From: CAYJFG01 sp051881695
GTDB lineage: Bacteria > Bacillota > Clostridia > Oscillospirales > Acutalibacteraceae
Length of the DNA: 55,616 nt
Assembly: GCA_051881695.1 (NCBI GenBank)
Contig: JBJEQJ010000012.1
Span: forward strand, 1-55,616
Direction: 5' to 3'
Shown here: positions 42,439 through 52,202 of the stretch, piece by piece
How positions within the stretch are numbered: the stretch's first letter is position 1
Layout: every line of letters starts with the position of its first letter
The notes under the pieces: model-generated
Database searches by the model: none
What the model was told of the DNA's origin: nothing
Seen by the model: only the letters and a program-made list of their open reading frames with translations
Made by a program: the position numbers and the translations under genes

Positions 42439-42490
42439 TTTTAAAACGGCATAAGATAAAGAAAAAGCTATACTTCGGAGAAGCTGAAAG

Positions 42491-43015
42491 ATGGAATATG
42501 AAATAATAAGAAGCAGGCGAAAAACCGTTTCGCTTGAAGTTACAGGGGATTTAAAAATACTTGTGCGCTCGCCGCTTAAATATCCCGAGAGGGATATTGA
42601 AAAATTTGTTGAAGCGCACAGCGAATGGATAAAGCGCAAGCTTGAGCTTCAGCAAAAGCGGCAGACCTTGCCGATAAACCGGGAGCTTTCCGCACAGGAA
42701 GCCGCGCTGCTCAAGGAGCAGGCTGAAAGGTATTTTTTGCAGCGTACAGAATATTTTTCCGCAATAACGGGTCTTACTCCGCAGGGGATAAAAATTACGA
42801 ATGCCAAAACACGCTTTGGAAGCTGCAGCACAAAAAACGTAATTTGCTACTCCTTGCGCCTTATGCTGTATCCGCAGTTTGCATCAGACTATGTAATAAT
42901 GCACGAGCTTGCACATATTCGCCACAAAAACCACGGGAAAGAGTTTTACTCTCTCATTGAAAAATATATGCCGGATTACCGCAGCAGAATAAAGGCGTTA
43001 AAGGGCGGCTTTTAA
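42491..43015 (+). CDS. YgjP-type zinc metalloprotease
   Basis: A 174-residue protein of the YgjP/UPF (M48-related, formerly DUF45) family. The zinc motif is HELAH (residues 138-142) with the third ligand His148 in KNHGKEF. N-terminal strands (IIRSRRKTVSLEV) and TRFGSCSTKNVICYSLRLM are typical. Function in the cell is unclear; it is thought to be a cytoplasmic peptidase. GGAG lies before ATG. It runs convergently into the SpoVB-like gene with only 7 bp between the stops. Confidence 0.88.
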   Translation: MEYEIIRSRRKTVSLEVTGDLKILVRSPLKYPERDIEKFVEAHSEWIKRKLELQQKRQTLPINRELSAQEAALLKEQAERYFLQRTEYFSAITGLTPQGIKITNAKTRFGSCSTKNVICYSLRLMLYPQFASDYVIMHELAHIRHKNHGKEFYSLIEKYMPDYRSRIKALKGGF

Positions 43016-43022
43016 CAAAAAA

Positions 43023-44552
43023 CTATTTAAGGCTTACAGTTTCTTTTATCCAGCTAAGCTCCTCTTTTTTTATTGCGCCTGTCACCGTCATAATTATTAT
43101 GTATAACACTACGGCTGCGGTCAGAACAAATACTGTCGTAAACACGTTTTGCGGCAGTATTTTGCATTTTAATGCTATATCAAGCACAATACAGGGAAGA
43201 ACAGACGCCGCAAGCGGCTTTAATATCCAGCCTATAGGCTCAAAGCGAAGCTCCGTAACCTTTAAAAGCCTTGAAAGGCTGAATGTACAGTTTATAAGCG
43301 AGCTTAAAAACATTGTAGCTACAAGCGCTCGTATGCCAAAGTGCGGCAGTAAAAACAATATCAGCGCAACTCTTAGCACCGAATCAATAATATTATAAGC
43401 AAGATAATGGAGCTGCTGGTTAAGACCCTTGAGCATACCGTCAACTACTGCGTCCATATAAATAAGCGGTACTGTCGGCGACAAAACACGCATATACATA
43501 CCTGCACTGCTGTCCCCGTACAGCATAACGCTTATATTGTCTGAAAAAAAGAAAAATATAACTGCCGTCGGCAAAGAAAAAAGAAAGGCAAAGCGAAGTA
43601 TTCTTGCCGTCATATAATGTATGGAATTTTTCCGTACAGCGGCGGCAGCCTCAGACATTTCGGGTATCATAAGCTGAGAAAAGGAAAGCAGAAAAGCCGA
43701 CGGAAACGCAAGCACAGGCATTGCCATACCTGTAATAAGGCCGTAATCTCCAAGCGATTTTTCAGCAGAAGCGCCGTATTTTTTCAGCCCCTGCGGAATA
43801 AGCACATTTTCGGCAGTGATAAGTCCCGTTCTCAGGCACGAGCTGAGCGTTACGGGAACACCGATAACCGCCGCCTTTTTTAAAAAGCCTTTATTAAGCC
43901 TTTGTCTGCCCCTTATCCCACTTATCTCAAGCTTATACATTATAAAAGAGTACAGGCAGGTAACGGCTTCGGCGCAGGTTGTTCCGACAGCTATTGCCGC
44001 ACAGGCATATTCAAGCCCCATAGGCGCCATTATACCGACAACAAGCGCAAAAACAGCAATTTCTGCAATTTGCTCAATAAGCTGTTCGCTTGCAGTTTTT
44101 ATCGCCGTTCTTTTCGCATAAAAATACCCTCTGAAGCACGCAGACACAGCCATAAACGGAAGTCCCGGCGCAAGTATTTTTATTGAAAGCACAGTGCGCT
44201 CATCACCCAGAATTTCTCCGCCGATAAAATCTGCGTTCAGGTAAAGCGCCGCACAGGCACACAGGCTTAACAGTACGCCCATACATAAGCAGGCAAGCAC
44301 AACGCTCCTTTGCCTGCTTTCATTTTTTTTGGCAATGCCCTCGGTTACAAGCCTTGTGACAACAAGCGATATTCCGCTTGTAGAAAAGGTAGCCGCAAGC
44401 ATATACACGCTTGAAATAAGCTGATACAGTCCTATGCCCTGCGCTCCTATTATACTGCTCATATATACTCTGAAAAAAATGCCCATTGTGCGTGCCGCTA
44501 AAGACGTGCCTGTTAATACGGCGGCATTTAATATAAACCGTTTCTTTCTCAC
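43023..44552 (-). CDS. SpoVB-like polysaccharide/lipid flippase (MATE/MOP)
   Basis: A 509-residue membrane protein with about 14 helices. RFILNAAVLTGTSLAARTMG and YMSSIIGAQGIGLYQLISS match the stage V sporulation protein B group of the MOP superfamily. These are thought to flip lipid-linked peptidoglycan or polysaccharide precursors; SpoVB is needed for spore cortex. GTG 44552 is taken as start, with GGAG 11 nt upstream, since the family begins there. A longer reading from ATG 44615 (MHKQFNQCFLKRK...) exists, but its first 11 codons come from the MITE-like element. The element sits where the promoter should be. Confidence 0.85.
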   Translation of the reverse strand: MRKKRFILNAAVLTGTSLAARTMGIFFRVYMSSIIGAQGIGLYQLISSVYMLAATFSTSGISLVVTRLVTEGIAKKNESRQRSVVLACLCMGVLLSLCACAALYLNADFIGGEILGDERTVLSIKILAPGLPFMAVSACFRGYFYAKRTAIKTASEQLIEQIAEIAVFALVVGIMAPMGLEYACAAIAVGTTCAEAVTCLYSFIMYKLEISGIRGRQRLNKGFLKKAAVIGVPVTLSSCLRTGLITAENVLIPQGLKKYGASAEKSLGDYGLITGMAMPVLAFPSAFLLSFSQLMIPEMSEAAAAVRKNSIHYMTARILRFAFLFSLPTAVIFFFFSDNISVMLYGDSSAGMYMRVLSPTVPLIYMDAVVDGMLKGLNQQLHYLAYNIIDSVLRVALILFLLPHFGIRALVATMFLSSLINCTFSLSRLLKVTELRFEPIGWILKPLAASVLPCIVLDIALKCKILPQNVFTTVFVLTAAVVLYIIIMTVTGAIKKEELSWIKETVSLK

Positions 44553-44583
44553 ACTTATTTCAGCTCCGAAAAATATCTTTCGT

Positions 44584-44763
44584 TTAAGGAAACACTGATT
44601 AAATTGTTTGTGCATATTGCGCCGTCAGATTTTTCGTCAGGTTGGACAAATAAACCGCAGTAATGCTGACGCATTGCGAGGATTTTTTGGTCAGGCTGAC
44701 GGAAAAAATACAAGCAAGATGTGCAAACAGCTTTTCGGTGTGATTTATTCAGTGTTTCCTTAA
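44584..44763. mobile_element. MITE-like element, copy 2 (180 bp)
   Basis: Ends TTAAGGAAACACTGA (44584-44598) and TCAGTGTTTCCTTAA (44749-44763). The whole sequence is the reverse complement of copy 1 at 32861-33039 with scattered differences. It lies 32 bp upstream of the SpoVB-like start codon and in the gap before degV. The rest of the 44553-44986 gap holds a GGCGG/CCGCC hairpin with TTTTC at 44905-44925 and no gene. Confidence 0.8.
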
Positions 44764-44904
44764 CTAATCAATATGCAAAAATCAGTATAAAAATCCAAAA
44801 TACGGAAAAATATATATTATTTATATTTAATTTTCCGCAGGGGCATAATATCTGCATAAAATTAGTATAAAATTTAGCTGTAATGCTGTTTATCGATTAG
44901 CGTA

Positions 44905-44925
44905 GGCGGTGCTCTCCGCCTTTTC
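44905..44925 (+). terminator. Small terminator-like hairpin before degV
   Basis: GGCGG and CCGCC around a 6-nt loop, followed by TTTTC. It may be an attenuator of the DegV gene or a relic of an older transcription unit. Confidence 0.4.
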
Positions 44926-44986
44926 ATAGGTATCAGTATGAATTATCTAATAAATAAAAATATTAAATAAAGAAAGAGGTAATACT

Positions 44987-45859
44987 ATGAACGATTATGT
45001 GATTGTTACAGACTCCTGTGCAGACCTCTCCCCCAAGCTTATTAAAGAAATGCAGATAGAGGTTATACCCCTTTGCTTTTCTATTACAGACAAAACATAT
45101 CATAATTATCCTGACCACCGCGAAATGGATATTACAGAGTTTTACAACTCTATGCGCGCAGGCAATATGTCCACCACGGCACAGCTTAACCCAAGCGATA
45201 TTACAGACGCATTAACCCCTATTCTTGAAAGCGGCAGGGACGTATTATATATTGTATTTTCATCGGGACTAAGCGGAACATACCAAAGCGCCTGCTTAGC
45301 CGCAGAGGAGCTTTACGAAAGCTTTCCCGACAGAAAGGTTATTGTTGTGGATTCTCTCGCCGCAAGTATGGGACAGGGCTTGCTTGTGTGGCACGCCGTA
45401 CAAAAGAAAAAGGACGGTATGAGCATTGAAGAGGTTGCAAAATGGGTAGAGGAAAACAGAGATAACCTGTGCCACTGGTTTACCGTTGACGACCTGCATC
45501 ACCTTAAAAGAGGCGGAAGAGTTTCCGCTGCGGCGGCAATCATCGGCTCTGCTTTGGGCATTAAGCCTGTTCTGCACGTTGATAACGAGGGGCACCTTAT
45601 TCCCGTTAAAAAGGTAAGAGGCAGACGTCAGTCGCTTGACGCTCTTGTTGAGATGATGGAGCAATCCGCCATTTTTCCAAAGGAGCAGACAGTATTTATC
45701 AGCCACGGCGACTCGCTTGACGATGCAAAATATGTAGAAAAGCAGGTTAAAGAAAAGCTAAAGGTCAAGAATGTTAAAATCAATTATATCGGTCCGGTTA
45801 TCGGCTCTCACTCAGGGCCGGGTACAATAGCGCTTTTCTTTATCGGCTCCGAAAAATAA
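44987..45859 (+). CDS. DegV-family fatty acid-binding protein
   Basis: A 290-residue cytoplasmic protein. VIVTDSCADLSP at the start, STTAQLNPSDI, YIVFSSGLSGTYQSA and the C-terminal GPVIGSHSGPGTIALFF are signature segments of DegV. In Firmicutes some DegV proteins (FakB) hold a fatty acid for phosphorylation by FakA. No fakA is near. AAGAGG lies before the start. A terminator follows. Confidence 0.92.
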   Translation: MNDYVIVTDSCADLSPKLIKEMQIEVIPLCFSITDKTYHNYPDHREMDITEFYNSMRAGNMSTTAQLNPSDITDALTPILESGRDVLYIVFSSGLSGTYQSACLAAEELYESFPDRKVIVVDSLAASMGQGLLVWHAVQKKKDGMSIEEVAKWVEENRDNLCHWFTVDDLHHLKRGGRVSAAAAIIGSALGIKPVLHVDNEGHLIPVKKVRGRRQSLDALVEMMEQSAIFPKEQTVFISHGDSLDDAKYVEKQVKEKLKVKNVKINYIGPVIGSHSGPGTIALFFIGSEK

Positions 45860-45874
45860 AAGACAAAAAATTTT

Positions 45875-45902
45875 AAGGGACGGTTTTTATGCCGTTCCTT
45901 TT
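45875..45902 (+). terminator. Terminator of degV gene
   Basis: AAGGGACGG (45875-45883) pairs with CCGTTCCTT (45892-45900, one wobble pair), followed by T residues. Confidence 0.7.
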
Positions 45903-45932
45903 GTATAACATTGCACTAAAGAGGTTTTTCAA

Positions 45933-47660
45933 TTGCTTAAACTTGTTCACTTCTTAAAGGACTATAAGCTTCAGCTTACAATCGGCCCGCTTTGCAAGCT
46001 TTTGGAGGCTGTTTTTGAGCTTATAGTTCCGCTTGTTATGGCAAGCATTATAGACGTTGGCATTAAAAACGGCGACGTAGAATATATACTGAAAATGGGT
46101 GCAGTTATGATACTGCTGGGCGCAGTAGGGCTTTCAAGTGCGCTTGTGTGCCAAAAATCCGCCTCCATAGCGTCTCAGGGCTTCGGTACAAAGCTGAGGA
46201 CTGCTCTATTTAAGCATATAAACACATTGTCGTTTAAGGAGCTTGACAAAATAGGTACGCCCTCCTTAATTACAAGAATGACAAATGACATAAACCAGCT
46301 TCAGGTTGCAGTTGCAATGCTTATACGCCTTGTTATAAGAGCGCCGTTTCTTGTGGTGGGCGCTATGATAATGGCATTTTCAATAAACGCCCGGCTTTCC
46401 GTAATATTTGTTACAGCCGCAGTTATTATCGCCGTAATTCTATATTTGGTAATGAGCAAAAGCGTACCTTTTTTTAAGGCGATACAAAAAAAGCTGGACA
46501 AAATTTCACTTATTACAAGGGAAAGCCTTTCCGGCAGCAGAGTAATAAGAGCGTTTAACAAGGAAAAGGACGATCGGCAGCGCTTTGATAATGCGGCGCA
46601 GCAGCTTGCAGACATAAGCGTTAAGGTGGGCAGGCTGTCTGCACTTTTGAACCCTGCGACGTATGTTGTTGCAAACCTTGCAATAGTGTTTATTGTGTGG
46701 TTCGGCGCAGGTCTTGTAAACACGGGAGATATGCTTCCCGGTGAAATAGTTGCGCTTGTAAATTATATGACGCAGATTCTGCTTGCCCTTGTTGTTGTTG
46801 CAAATTTAGTTGTAATTTTCACCAAGGCGTCTGCCTCTGCCGCCAGAGTAAACGAGGTGCTAAGCACACAAACCTCCCTGCAAAACGGCACCGTAACGCA
46901 AACACACCCCAAAAGCGGCACGCCGAGGATAGAGTTCAAAAACGTAAGCTTCGGCTACGGCGGCGAGGACGTGCTTCACGACATAAGCTTAAAAATATAC
47001 CCGGGTCAGACAGTCGGCATAATCGGCACAACAGGCAGCGGCAAGTCCTCCTTAGTCAATTTAATCCCCCGGTTTTACGACGTAAAGGACGGCGAGCTTT
47101 TATTTGACGGAGTAAACGTAAAAGAGCTGTCTTTTAAATATTTAAGGGGCTGCTGCGGTATAGTGCCGCAAAACGCAGTTTTATTCTCCGGCACTATAAG
47201 CGATAATATCCGTTGGGGCAAAAAGGACGCAACAAAGGAAGAGATTGAAAAAGCTTTAAAAACGGCTCAGGCGGCAGATTTTGTAAACAAAATGCCGCTT
47301 AAGGCAGAAACTATGCTTGTGCAGGGCGGCAAAAATTTATCCGGAGGACAAAAGCAGCGCCTTACCATTGCAAGAGCGCTTGTGTCGGCTGCGCAAATAC
47401 TTATTCTTGACGACAGCGCAAGTGCGCTCGACTTTGCAACGGACGCCGCACTAAGACGGGCAATAAAGGAGCAAAGCGGCAATATGACGGTTATTATTGT
47501 TTCTCAGCGTGTGGCTACTGTAAGCGGCGCAGACAAAATAGCAGTTATGGAAAACGGAAGCCTTGCCGGCTTCGGCACTCACAGCGAGCTTTTAAAAAGC
47601 TGTGAAGCATATAAGGAAATCTGCCTTTCTCAGCTTTCAGGCGAGGAGGTGCAGGTATGA
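45933..47660 (+). CDS. ABC exporter subunit 1 (permease-ATPase), degenerate catalytic site
   Basis: A 575-residue half-transporter: six membrane helices (residues 1-320) and an ATPase domain with Walker A GTTGSGKSS, signature LSGGQKQR and Walker B ILILDDSASALD. The catalytic Glu is Asp494 and the switch His is Gln525 (VSQRVATV). Those changes are typical of the non-consensus site in heterodimeric exporters such as TM287/288 or BmrCD. It starts with TTG 45933, supported by AAGAGG 8 nt upstream. The stop overlaps the start of the partner by 4 bp (ATGA), so the two are coupled. Substrate may be a drug, lipid or peptide. Confidence 0.9.
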   Translation: MLKLVHFLKDYKLQLTIGPLCKLLEAVFELIVPLVMASIIDVGIKNGDVEYILKMGAVMILLGAVGLSSALVCQKSASIASQGFGTKLRTALFKHINTLSFKELDKIGTPSLITRMTNDINQLQVAVAMLIRLVIRAPFLVVGAMIMAFSINARLSVIFVTAAVIIAVILYLVMSKSVPFFKAIQKKLDKISLITRESLSGSRVIRAFNKEKDDRQRFDNAAQQLADISVKVGRLSALLNPATYVVANLAIVFIVWFGAGLVNTGDMLPGEIVALVNYMTQILLALVVVANLVVIFTKASASAARVNEVLSTQTSLQNGTVTQTHPKSGTPRIEFKNVSFGYGGEDVLHDISLKIYPGQTVGIIGTTGSGKSSLVNLIPRFYDVKDGELLFDGVNVKELSFKYLRGCCGIVPQNAVLFSGTISDNIRWGKKDATKEEIEKALKTAQAADFVNKMPLKAETMLVQGGKNLSGGQKQRLTIARALVSAAQILILDDSASALDFATDAALRRAIKEQSGNMTVIIVSQRVATVSGADKIAVMENGSLAGFGTHSELLKSCEAYKEICLSQLSGEEVQV

Positions 47661-49396
47661 AAAGCACAAAAACAGTAAAGCGCATTTTATCATATACGGG
47701 AAAATACAGCCTGTTCCTTTTGGGCGCCTTAATCTGCTCGGCTGTAAGCGTATGCCTGACGCTTTTGGGTCCTGTTCTTGTAGGAAATGCCGTTGACTGC
47801 ATTATAACAAAGGGCAAGGTGGATTTTGAAAGCGTATTTAAAATACTTTCATATCTTGTGCTTACCATTGCGGGCGTCGCACTTTTTCAGTGGCTTATGA
47901 CCCTATGCACAAACGCTGTAAGCTACCGCACCGTACAGGATTTAAGAAAAGAGATTTTCAAAAAATTCTGCGACGTTCCCATTTCTTATATAGACAAAAG
48001 CATACACGGCGACCTTATAAGCCGCACTGTAAACGATATAGACGCCGTAGGCGACGGACTTTTACAGGGAATAACCCAGCTTTTTCAGGGCGTAATCACA
48101 ATTTTGGGTACGCTTGTGTTTATGCTGACAATAAATTATAAAATTGCAATAGTCGTTGTGCTTATTACTCCGCTTTCGCTTTTTGTTGCGGCGTTTATTG
48201 CTCGTCTGTGCGCTAAAATGTTTAAGGAGCAGCAGCAAACGCAGGGCGAAATAAGCGGCTTTGTAGAAGAAATAATTGGCAATCAAAAGCTTTCCGCCGC
48301 CTTTTTAATGGAAGAAGAAAACGAAGAGAGATTTGACAAAATAAATCAAAGGCTTTACGTCTGCGGCAAAAAGGCGCAGTTTGCCTCATCTCTTGCAAAT
48401 CCAAGCACACGCTTTGTAAACGGCATCGTATACGCCGCTGTTGGTATTATCGGCGCATTAGGCGCAGTAAACGGCGTTCTCACGGTGGGACAGCTTTCGT
48501 GCTTTTTAACGTATGCAAACCAATACACAAAGCCATTTAACGAGGTAACAGGCGTTATAACACAGCTTCAGACGGCAATAGCAGGCGCAAAGCGTGTTTT
48601 TGCGGTGCTGGATGAAGAAAATCAGGAGCCTGACAGCGAAAACGCCCTTGTTTTAACGCATTGCAGCGGCAATATACAAATTGAAAACGTGTATTTTTCC
48701 TATACTCCCGAGCAAAGGCTTATTGAAAGCTTCAACCTTAGCGTAAAACCCGGCCAGCGCATTGCTATAGTAGGTCCTACCGGCTGCGGAAAGACAACTC
48801 TTATAAATCTGCTGATGCGTTTTTACGACGTTACAAGCGGCTCCATAAAGGTGGACGGCACAGATATAAGGGATATTACCCGCTCGTCACTCAGAAAAAT
48901 GTACGGTATGGTGCTTCAGGAAAGCTGGCTTTACAACGCAACCATAAAAGAAAACATCGCCTACGGCAAGCCGGACGCCTCTATGGACGAAATAATAAAG
49001 GCGGCAAAGGCTGCGTACGCACACTCATTTATTGTTCAAATGGAAAACGGCTACGACACAGTTATCAGCGAGGACGGCGGCAATTTGTCGCAGGGACAAA
49101 AGCAGCTTTTGTGCATTGCAAGGGTTATGCTGTGCAACCCGCCTATGCTTATTCTGGACGAAGCAACAAGCAGTATAGATACGCTGACAGAGCAGCGTGT
49201 GCAGAAAGCCTTTACACAGCTTATGAAGGGAAAAACAAGCTTTGTTGTTGCACACAGGCTTTCTACAATAAAAGAGGCAGACGTTATACTTGTTATGAAC
49301 AACGGCAACATAATAGAGCAGGGCACGCATAACGAGCTTATCGGCAGGGGCGGATTTTACCACAGTCTTTACAACAGCCAGTTTGCAAAGAGCTGA
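47657..49396 (+). CDS. ABC exporter subunit 2 (permease-ATPase), catalytic
   Basis: A 579-residue half-transporter paired with the previous gene. Six helices (residues 1-325) precede an ATPase with Walker A GPTGCGKTT, signature LSQGQKQL, canonical Walker B MLILDEATSSID (Glu502) and switch His in VVAHRLSTI. It forms the hydrolysing site of the heterodimer. GAGG lies before the ATG inside the upstream gene. No regulator is adjacent. The transported compound cannot be inferred; nearby valS and degV give no hint. Confidence 0.92.
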   Translation: MKSTKTVKRILSYTGKYSLFLLGALICSAVSVCLTLLGPVLVGNAVDCIITKGKVDFESVFKILSYLVLTIAGVALFQWLMTLCTNAVSYRTVQDLRKEIFKKFCDVPISYIDKSIHGDLISRTVNDIDAVGDGLLQGITQLFQGVITILGTLVFMLTINYKIAIVVVLITPLSLFVAAFIARLCAKMFKEQQQTQGEISGFVEEIIGNQKLSAAFLMEEENEERFDKINQRLYVCGKKAQFASSLANPSTRFVNGIVYAAVGIIGALGAVNGVLTVGQLSCFLTYANQYTKPFNEVTGVITQLQTAIAGAKRVFAVLDEENQEPDSENALVLTHCSGNIQIENVYFSYTPEQRLIESFNLSVKPGQRIAIVGPTGCGKTTLINLLMRFYDVTSGSIKVDGTDIRDITRSSLRKMYGMVLQESWLYNATIKENIAYGKPDASMDEIIKAAKAAYAHSFIVQMENGYDTVISEDGGNLSQGQKQLLCIARVMLCNPPMLILDEATSSIDTLTEQRVQKAFTQLMKGKTSFVVAHRLSTIKEADVILVMNNGNIIEQGTHNELIGRGGFYHSLYNSQFAKS

Positions 49397-49439
49397 GGAT
49401 AATTATGCTGTTTTTTTGCACTGCTCTTGCTCCAAAATA

Positions 49440-49468
49440 TTGACAAAAGCTCTGTCAAATGGGATAAT
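49440..49468 (+). promoter_or_regulatory. valS promoter with TTGACA/TGTCAA dyad
   Basis: TTGACA (49440-49445), 17-bp spacer, GATAAT (49463-49468). TGTCAA at 49453-49458 is the inverted copy of the -35, giving a symmetric element over the promoter. There is no T-box specifier or AGGGTGG sequence in this leader. Confidence 0.7.
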
Positions 49469-49558
49469 TAACAGACAGCAGATTAATTGCAATACAGCAA
49501 TATAATGATAAAGACTGCAAAATATATAAATTATTTTTTACACGAGAGGACGAATAAA

Positions 49559-52186
49559 ATGGCAAAGGAGCTTGCTAAGTCTTATAACCCGAAAGAGGTA
49601 GAGGACAAAATCTACGACTTCTGGCTTAAAGGCAATTATTTTCACGCAGAAATAGATAAGGACAAAAAGCCGTACACCATTGTTATGCCGCCCCCGAATA
49701 TTACGGGACAGCTTCATATCGGTCATGCGCTGGACTTATCCTTACAGGATGTTTTAATCCGCTTCAGAAGAATGCAGGGTTACTCTGCGCTTTGGCTTCC
49801 CGGCACAGACCATGCCTCCATTGCAACAGAGGCTAAAATAGTTGAGGCTATGCGTAAGGAGGGTATCTCCAAGGAGGACATAGGCAGAGAGAAATTCTTG
49901 GAGCGCGCATGGGAATGGAAAAAGGAATACGGCGGAAGAATCACCAAGCAGTTCCGCAAGCTCGGCTCAAGCTGCGACTGGGAGCGAGAGCGCTTTACAA
50001 TGGACGAGGGCTGCTCTAAGGCTGTTAAAGAGGTTTTTGTGCGCCTTTACGAAAAGGGTCTTATATACAGAGGCGAAAGAATAATAAACTGGTGTCCTCA
50101 CTGCTGTACCTCAATTTCTGACGCAGAGGTTGAGTTTGAGGAGCAGGCAGGTCACTTCTGGCATTTAAGATATCCCCTTACAGACGGAAGCGGTTACCTT
50201 GAGCTTGCCACCACAAGACCGGAAACACTGCTTGGCGATACTGCCGTTGCAGTAAACCCCGGCGATGAAAGATACAAAGATTTAGTGGGAAAAACACTTA
50301 CGCTTCCGCTTGTCGGCAGAGAAATTCCTATTGTTGCCGACGACTATGTTGATATAGATTTCGGTACAGGCGTTGTTAAAATTACACCCGCCCACGACCC
50401 CAACGACTTCCAGGTTGGCTTAAGGCATAATCTGCCTGTTATAAATGTTATGACAGATGATGCAAAAATCACCTCCGATTATCCGAAATATGCAGGAATG
50501 GACAGATATGAAGCCAGAGAGGCTATTGTAAAAGACCTTGAAGAGGGCGGCTATCTTGTAAGGGTTGAAAACCACACTCATAATGTAGGCACCTGCTACA
50601 GATGCCACAACACCGTTGAACCGAGGGTTTCTATGCAGTGGTTTGTAAAAATGGACGAGCTTGCAGGCCCTGCCATTGACTGTGTAAAAAGCGGCAAAAC
50701 AAAATTTGTACCGGAGCGCTTTGACAAAATCTATTATCACTGGATGGAGAACATCCGCGACTGGTGCATATCAAGACAGCTTTGGTGGGGACACAGAATA
50801 CCTGCGTGGTACTGCGATGACTGCGGCGAGGTAATTGTAGCCAAGGAAACACCCGCAGTATGCCCAAAGTGCGGCAAAAATCATCTGCATCAGGACGAGG
50901 ATACTCTCGACACATGGTTCAGCTCTGCGCTGTGGCCTTTTTCAACGCTCGGCTGGCCCGACCAAACCCCGGAGCTTGACTACTTCTTCCCTACAAATAC
51001 TCTTGTTACAGGCTACGACATTATCTTCTTCTGGGTTGCAAGAATGATCTTCAGCTCAGTTGAGCAGATGAACAGTCAGCCGTTCGATACCGTATTTATT
51101 CACGGCATTGTAAGAGATGAGCTGGGTCGTAAAATGTCAAAATCACTCGGCAACGGCCCTGACCCCATTGAGGTTATAAACAAATACGGCGCAGACGCTC
51201 TGAGATTTTTGCTTATAACGGGAAATTCGCCGGGAAATGATATTCGCTATTCCGAAAAACGCATTGAGGCTTGCTCAAATTTTGCAAATAAGCTCTGGAA
51301 CGCCAGCAGATATGTTCATATGAATATTGACGATTATAATGTTGAATGTAAGCTTCCGGGTACACTTACAACCGAGGACAAGTGGATTTTAAACACGCTT
51401 AACAATATAACAAAAGAGATTACCGAAAACCTCGATAAATTTGAGCTTGGCATAGCCGTACAGAAGCTCTACGATTTTATCTGGAGCAGCTACTGCGACT
51501 GGTACATTGAGCTTTGTAAGGCTCGCCTGCAAAGCGAGGGAGAAACTGCACAGAATGCAAGGCAGGTGCTCCTATATGTACTTGACAAAATTTTAAAGCT
51601 TCTGCATCCGTTTATGCCGTTTATAACGGAGGAAATCTGGCAGACAATTCCGCACGATACAGACGGCGAAACCATTATGCTGGAAAAATACCCCGAATAC
51701 ACGCCTGAGCTTGATTTCCCGGCAGAGGCGGAGGAAATGAAGAAGGTTATGGAGGCTATTACGGCTATCCGTACAAGGCGCAACGAGATGAACGTGCCGC
51801 CGTCAAAGAAAGCAAAGCTGTATATTGCCACAGCAATACCGCAGACCTTTGCAAACGGCGAAAAATTCTTCCTGAAGCTGGCGTCTGCAAGCGAGGTAGA
51901 AATTGCAGAAAGCTTTGAGATAGACGGCGCCGTAACAATAGTAACGGCAGACGCTAAAATTTACATTCCTATGGACGAGCTTGTAGACAAGGAAAAGGAG
52001 CTTGCACGCCTTAACAAGGAGCTTGAAGCCGTTAAAAAGATGTATGCTCAGTCACAGGGCAAGCTGAATAATGCAGGCTTTATGGCTAAGGCGCCGCAAA
52101 AGGTTGTAGAAACCGTTAAAATGCAGGCACAAAGAGAAGAAGAGAAAATCGCTATGATTAACGCCGCAATAGAGGCTTTAAAATAA
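49559..52186 (+). CDS. valS: Valyl-tRNA synthetase
   Basis: An 875-residue class Ia aminoacyl-tRNA synthetase charging tRNA-Val. PPPNITGQLHIGHALD holds the HIGH motif (His53-His56), GRKMSKSLGN the KMSKS motif (residues 525-529). The editing domain (TTRPETLLGDTAVAV; ITPAHDPNDFQVG) removes threonine. The anticodon-binding helices and the C-terminal coiled-coil arm (KEKELARLNKELEAVKKMY) follow. ATG 49559 has AGAGG upstream and the family start MAKELAKSYNPKEVE; a longer frame from 49487 is not used. truB begins 16 bp after the stop. Confidence 0.97.
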   Translation: MAKELAKSYNPKEVEDKIYDFWLKGNYFHAEIDKDKKPYTIVMPPPNITGQLHIGHALDLSLQDVLIRFRRMQGYSALWLPGTDHASIATEAKIVEAMRKEGISKEDIGREKFLERAWEWKKEYGGRITKQFRKLGSSCDWERERFTMDEGCSKAVKEVFVRLYEKGLIYRGERIINWCPHCCTSISDAEVEFEEQAGHFWHLRYPLTDGSGYLELATTRPETLLGDTAVAVNPGDERYKDLVGKTLTLPLVGREIPIVADDYVDIDFGTGVVKITPAHDPNDFQVGLRHNLPVINVMTDDAKITSDYPKYAGMDRYEAREAIVKDLEEGGYLVRVENHTHNVGTCYRCHNTVEPRVSMQWFVKMDELAGPAIDCVKSGKTKFVPERFDKIYYHWMENIRDWCISRQLWWGHRIPAWYCDDCGEVIVAKETPAVCPKCGKNHLHQDEDTLDTWFSSALWPFSTLGWPDQTPELDYFFPTNTLVTGYDIIFFWVARMIFSSVEQMNSQPFDTVFIHGIVRDELGRKMSKSLGNGPDPIEVINKYGADALRFLLITGNSPGNDIRYSEKRIEACSNFANKLWNASRYVHMNIDDYNVECKLPGTLTTEDKWILNTLNNITKEITENLDKFELGIAVQKLYDFIWSSYCDWYIELCKARLQSEGETAQNARQVLLYVLDKILKLLHPFMPFITEEIWQTIPHDTDGETIMLEKYPEYTPELDFPAEAEEMKKVMEAITAIRTRRNEMNVPPSKKAKLYIATAIPQTFANGEKFFLKLASASEVEIAESFEIDGAVTIVTADAKIYIPMDELVDKEKELARLNKELEAVKKMYAQSQGKLNNAGFMAKAPQKVVETVKMQAQREEEKIAMINAAIEALK

Positions 52187-52202
52187 TGACAGGACTGATG
52201 AT

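Noticed and set aside
49397..49558. T-box riboswitch before valS
   Set aside because: The leader is too short and lacks the AGGGTGG antiterminator sequence and a valine specifier loop.
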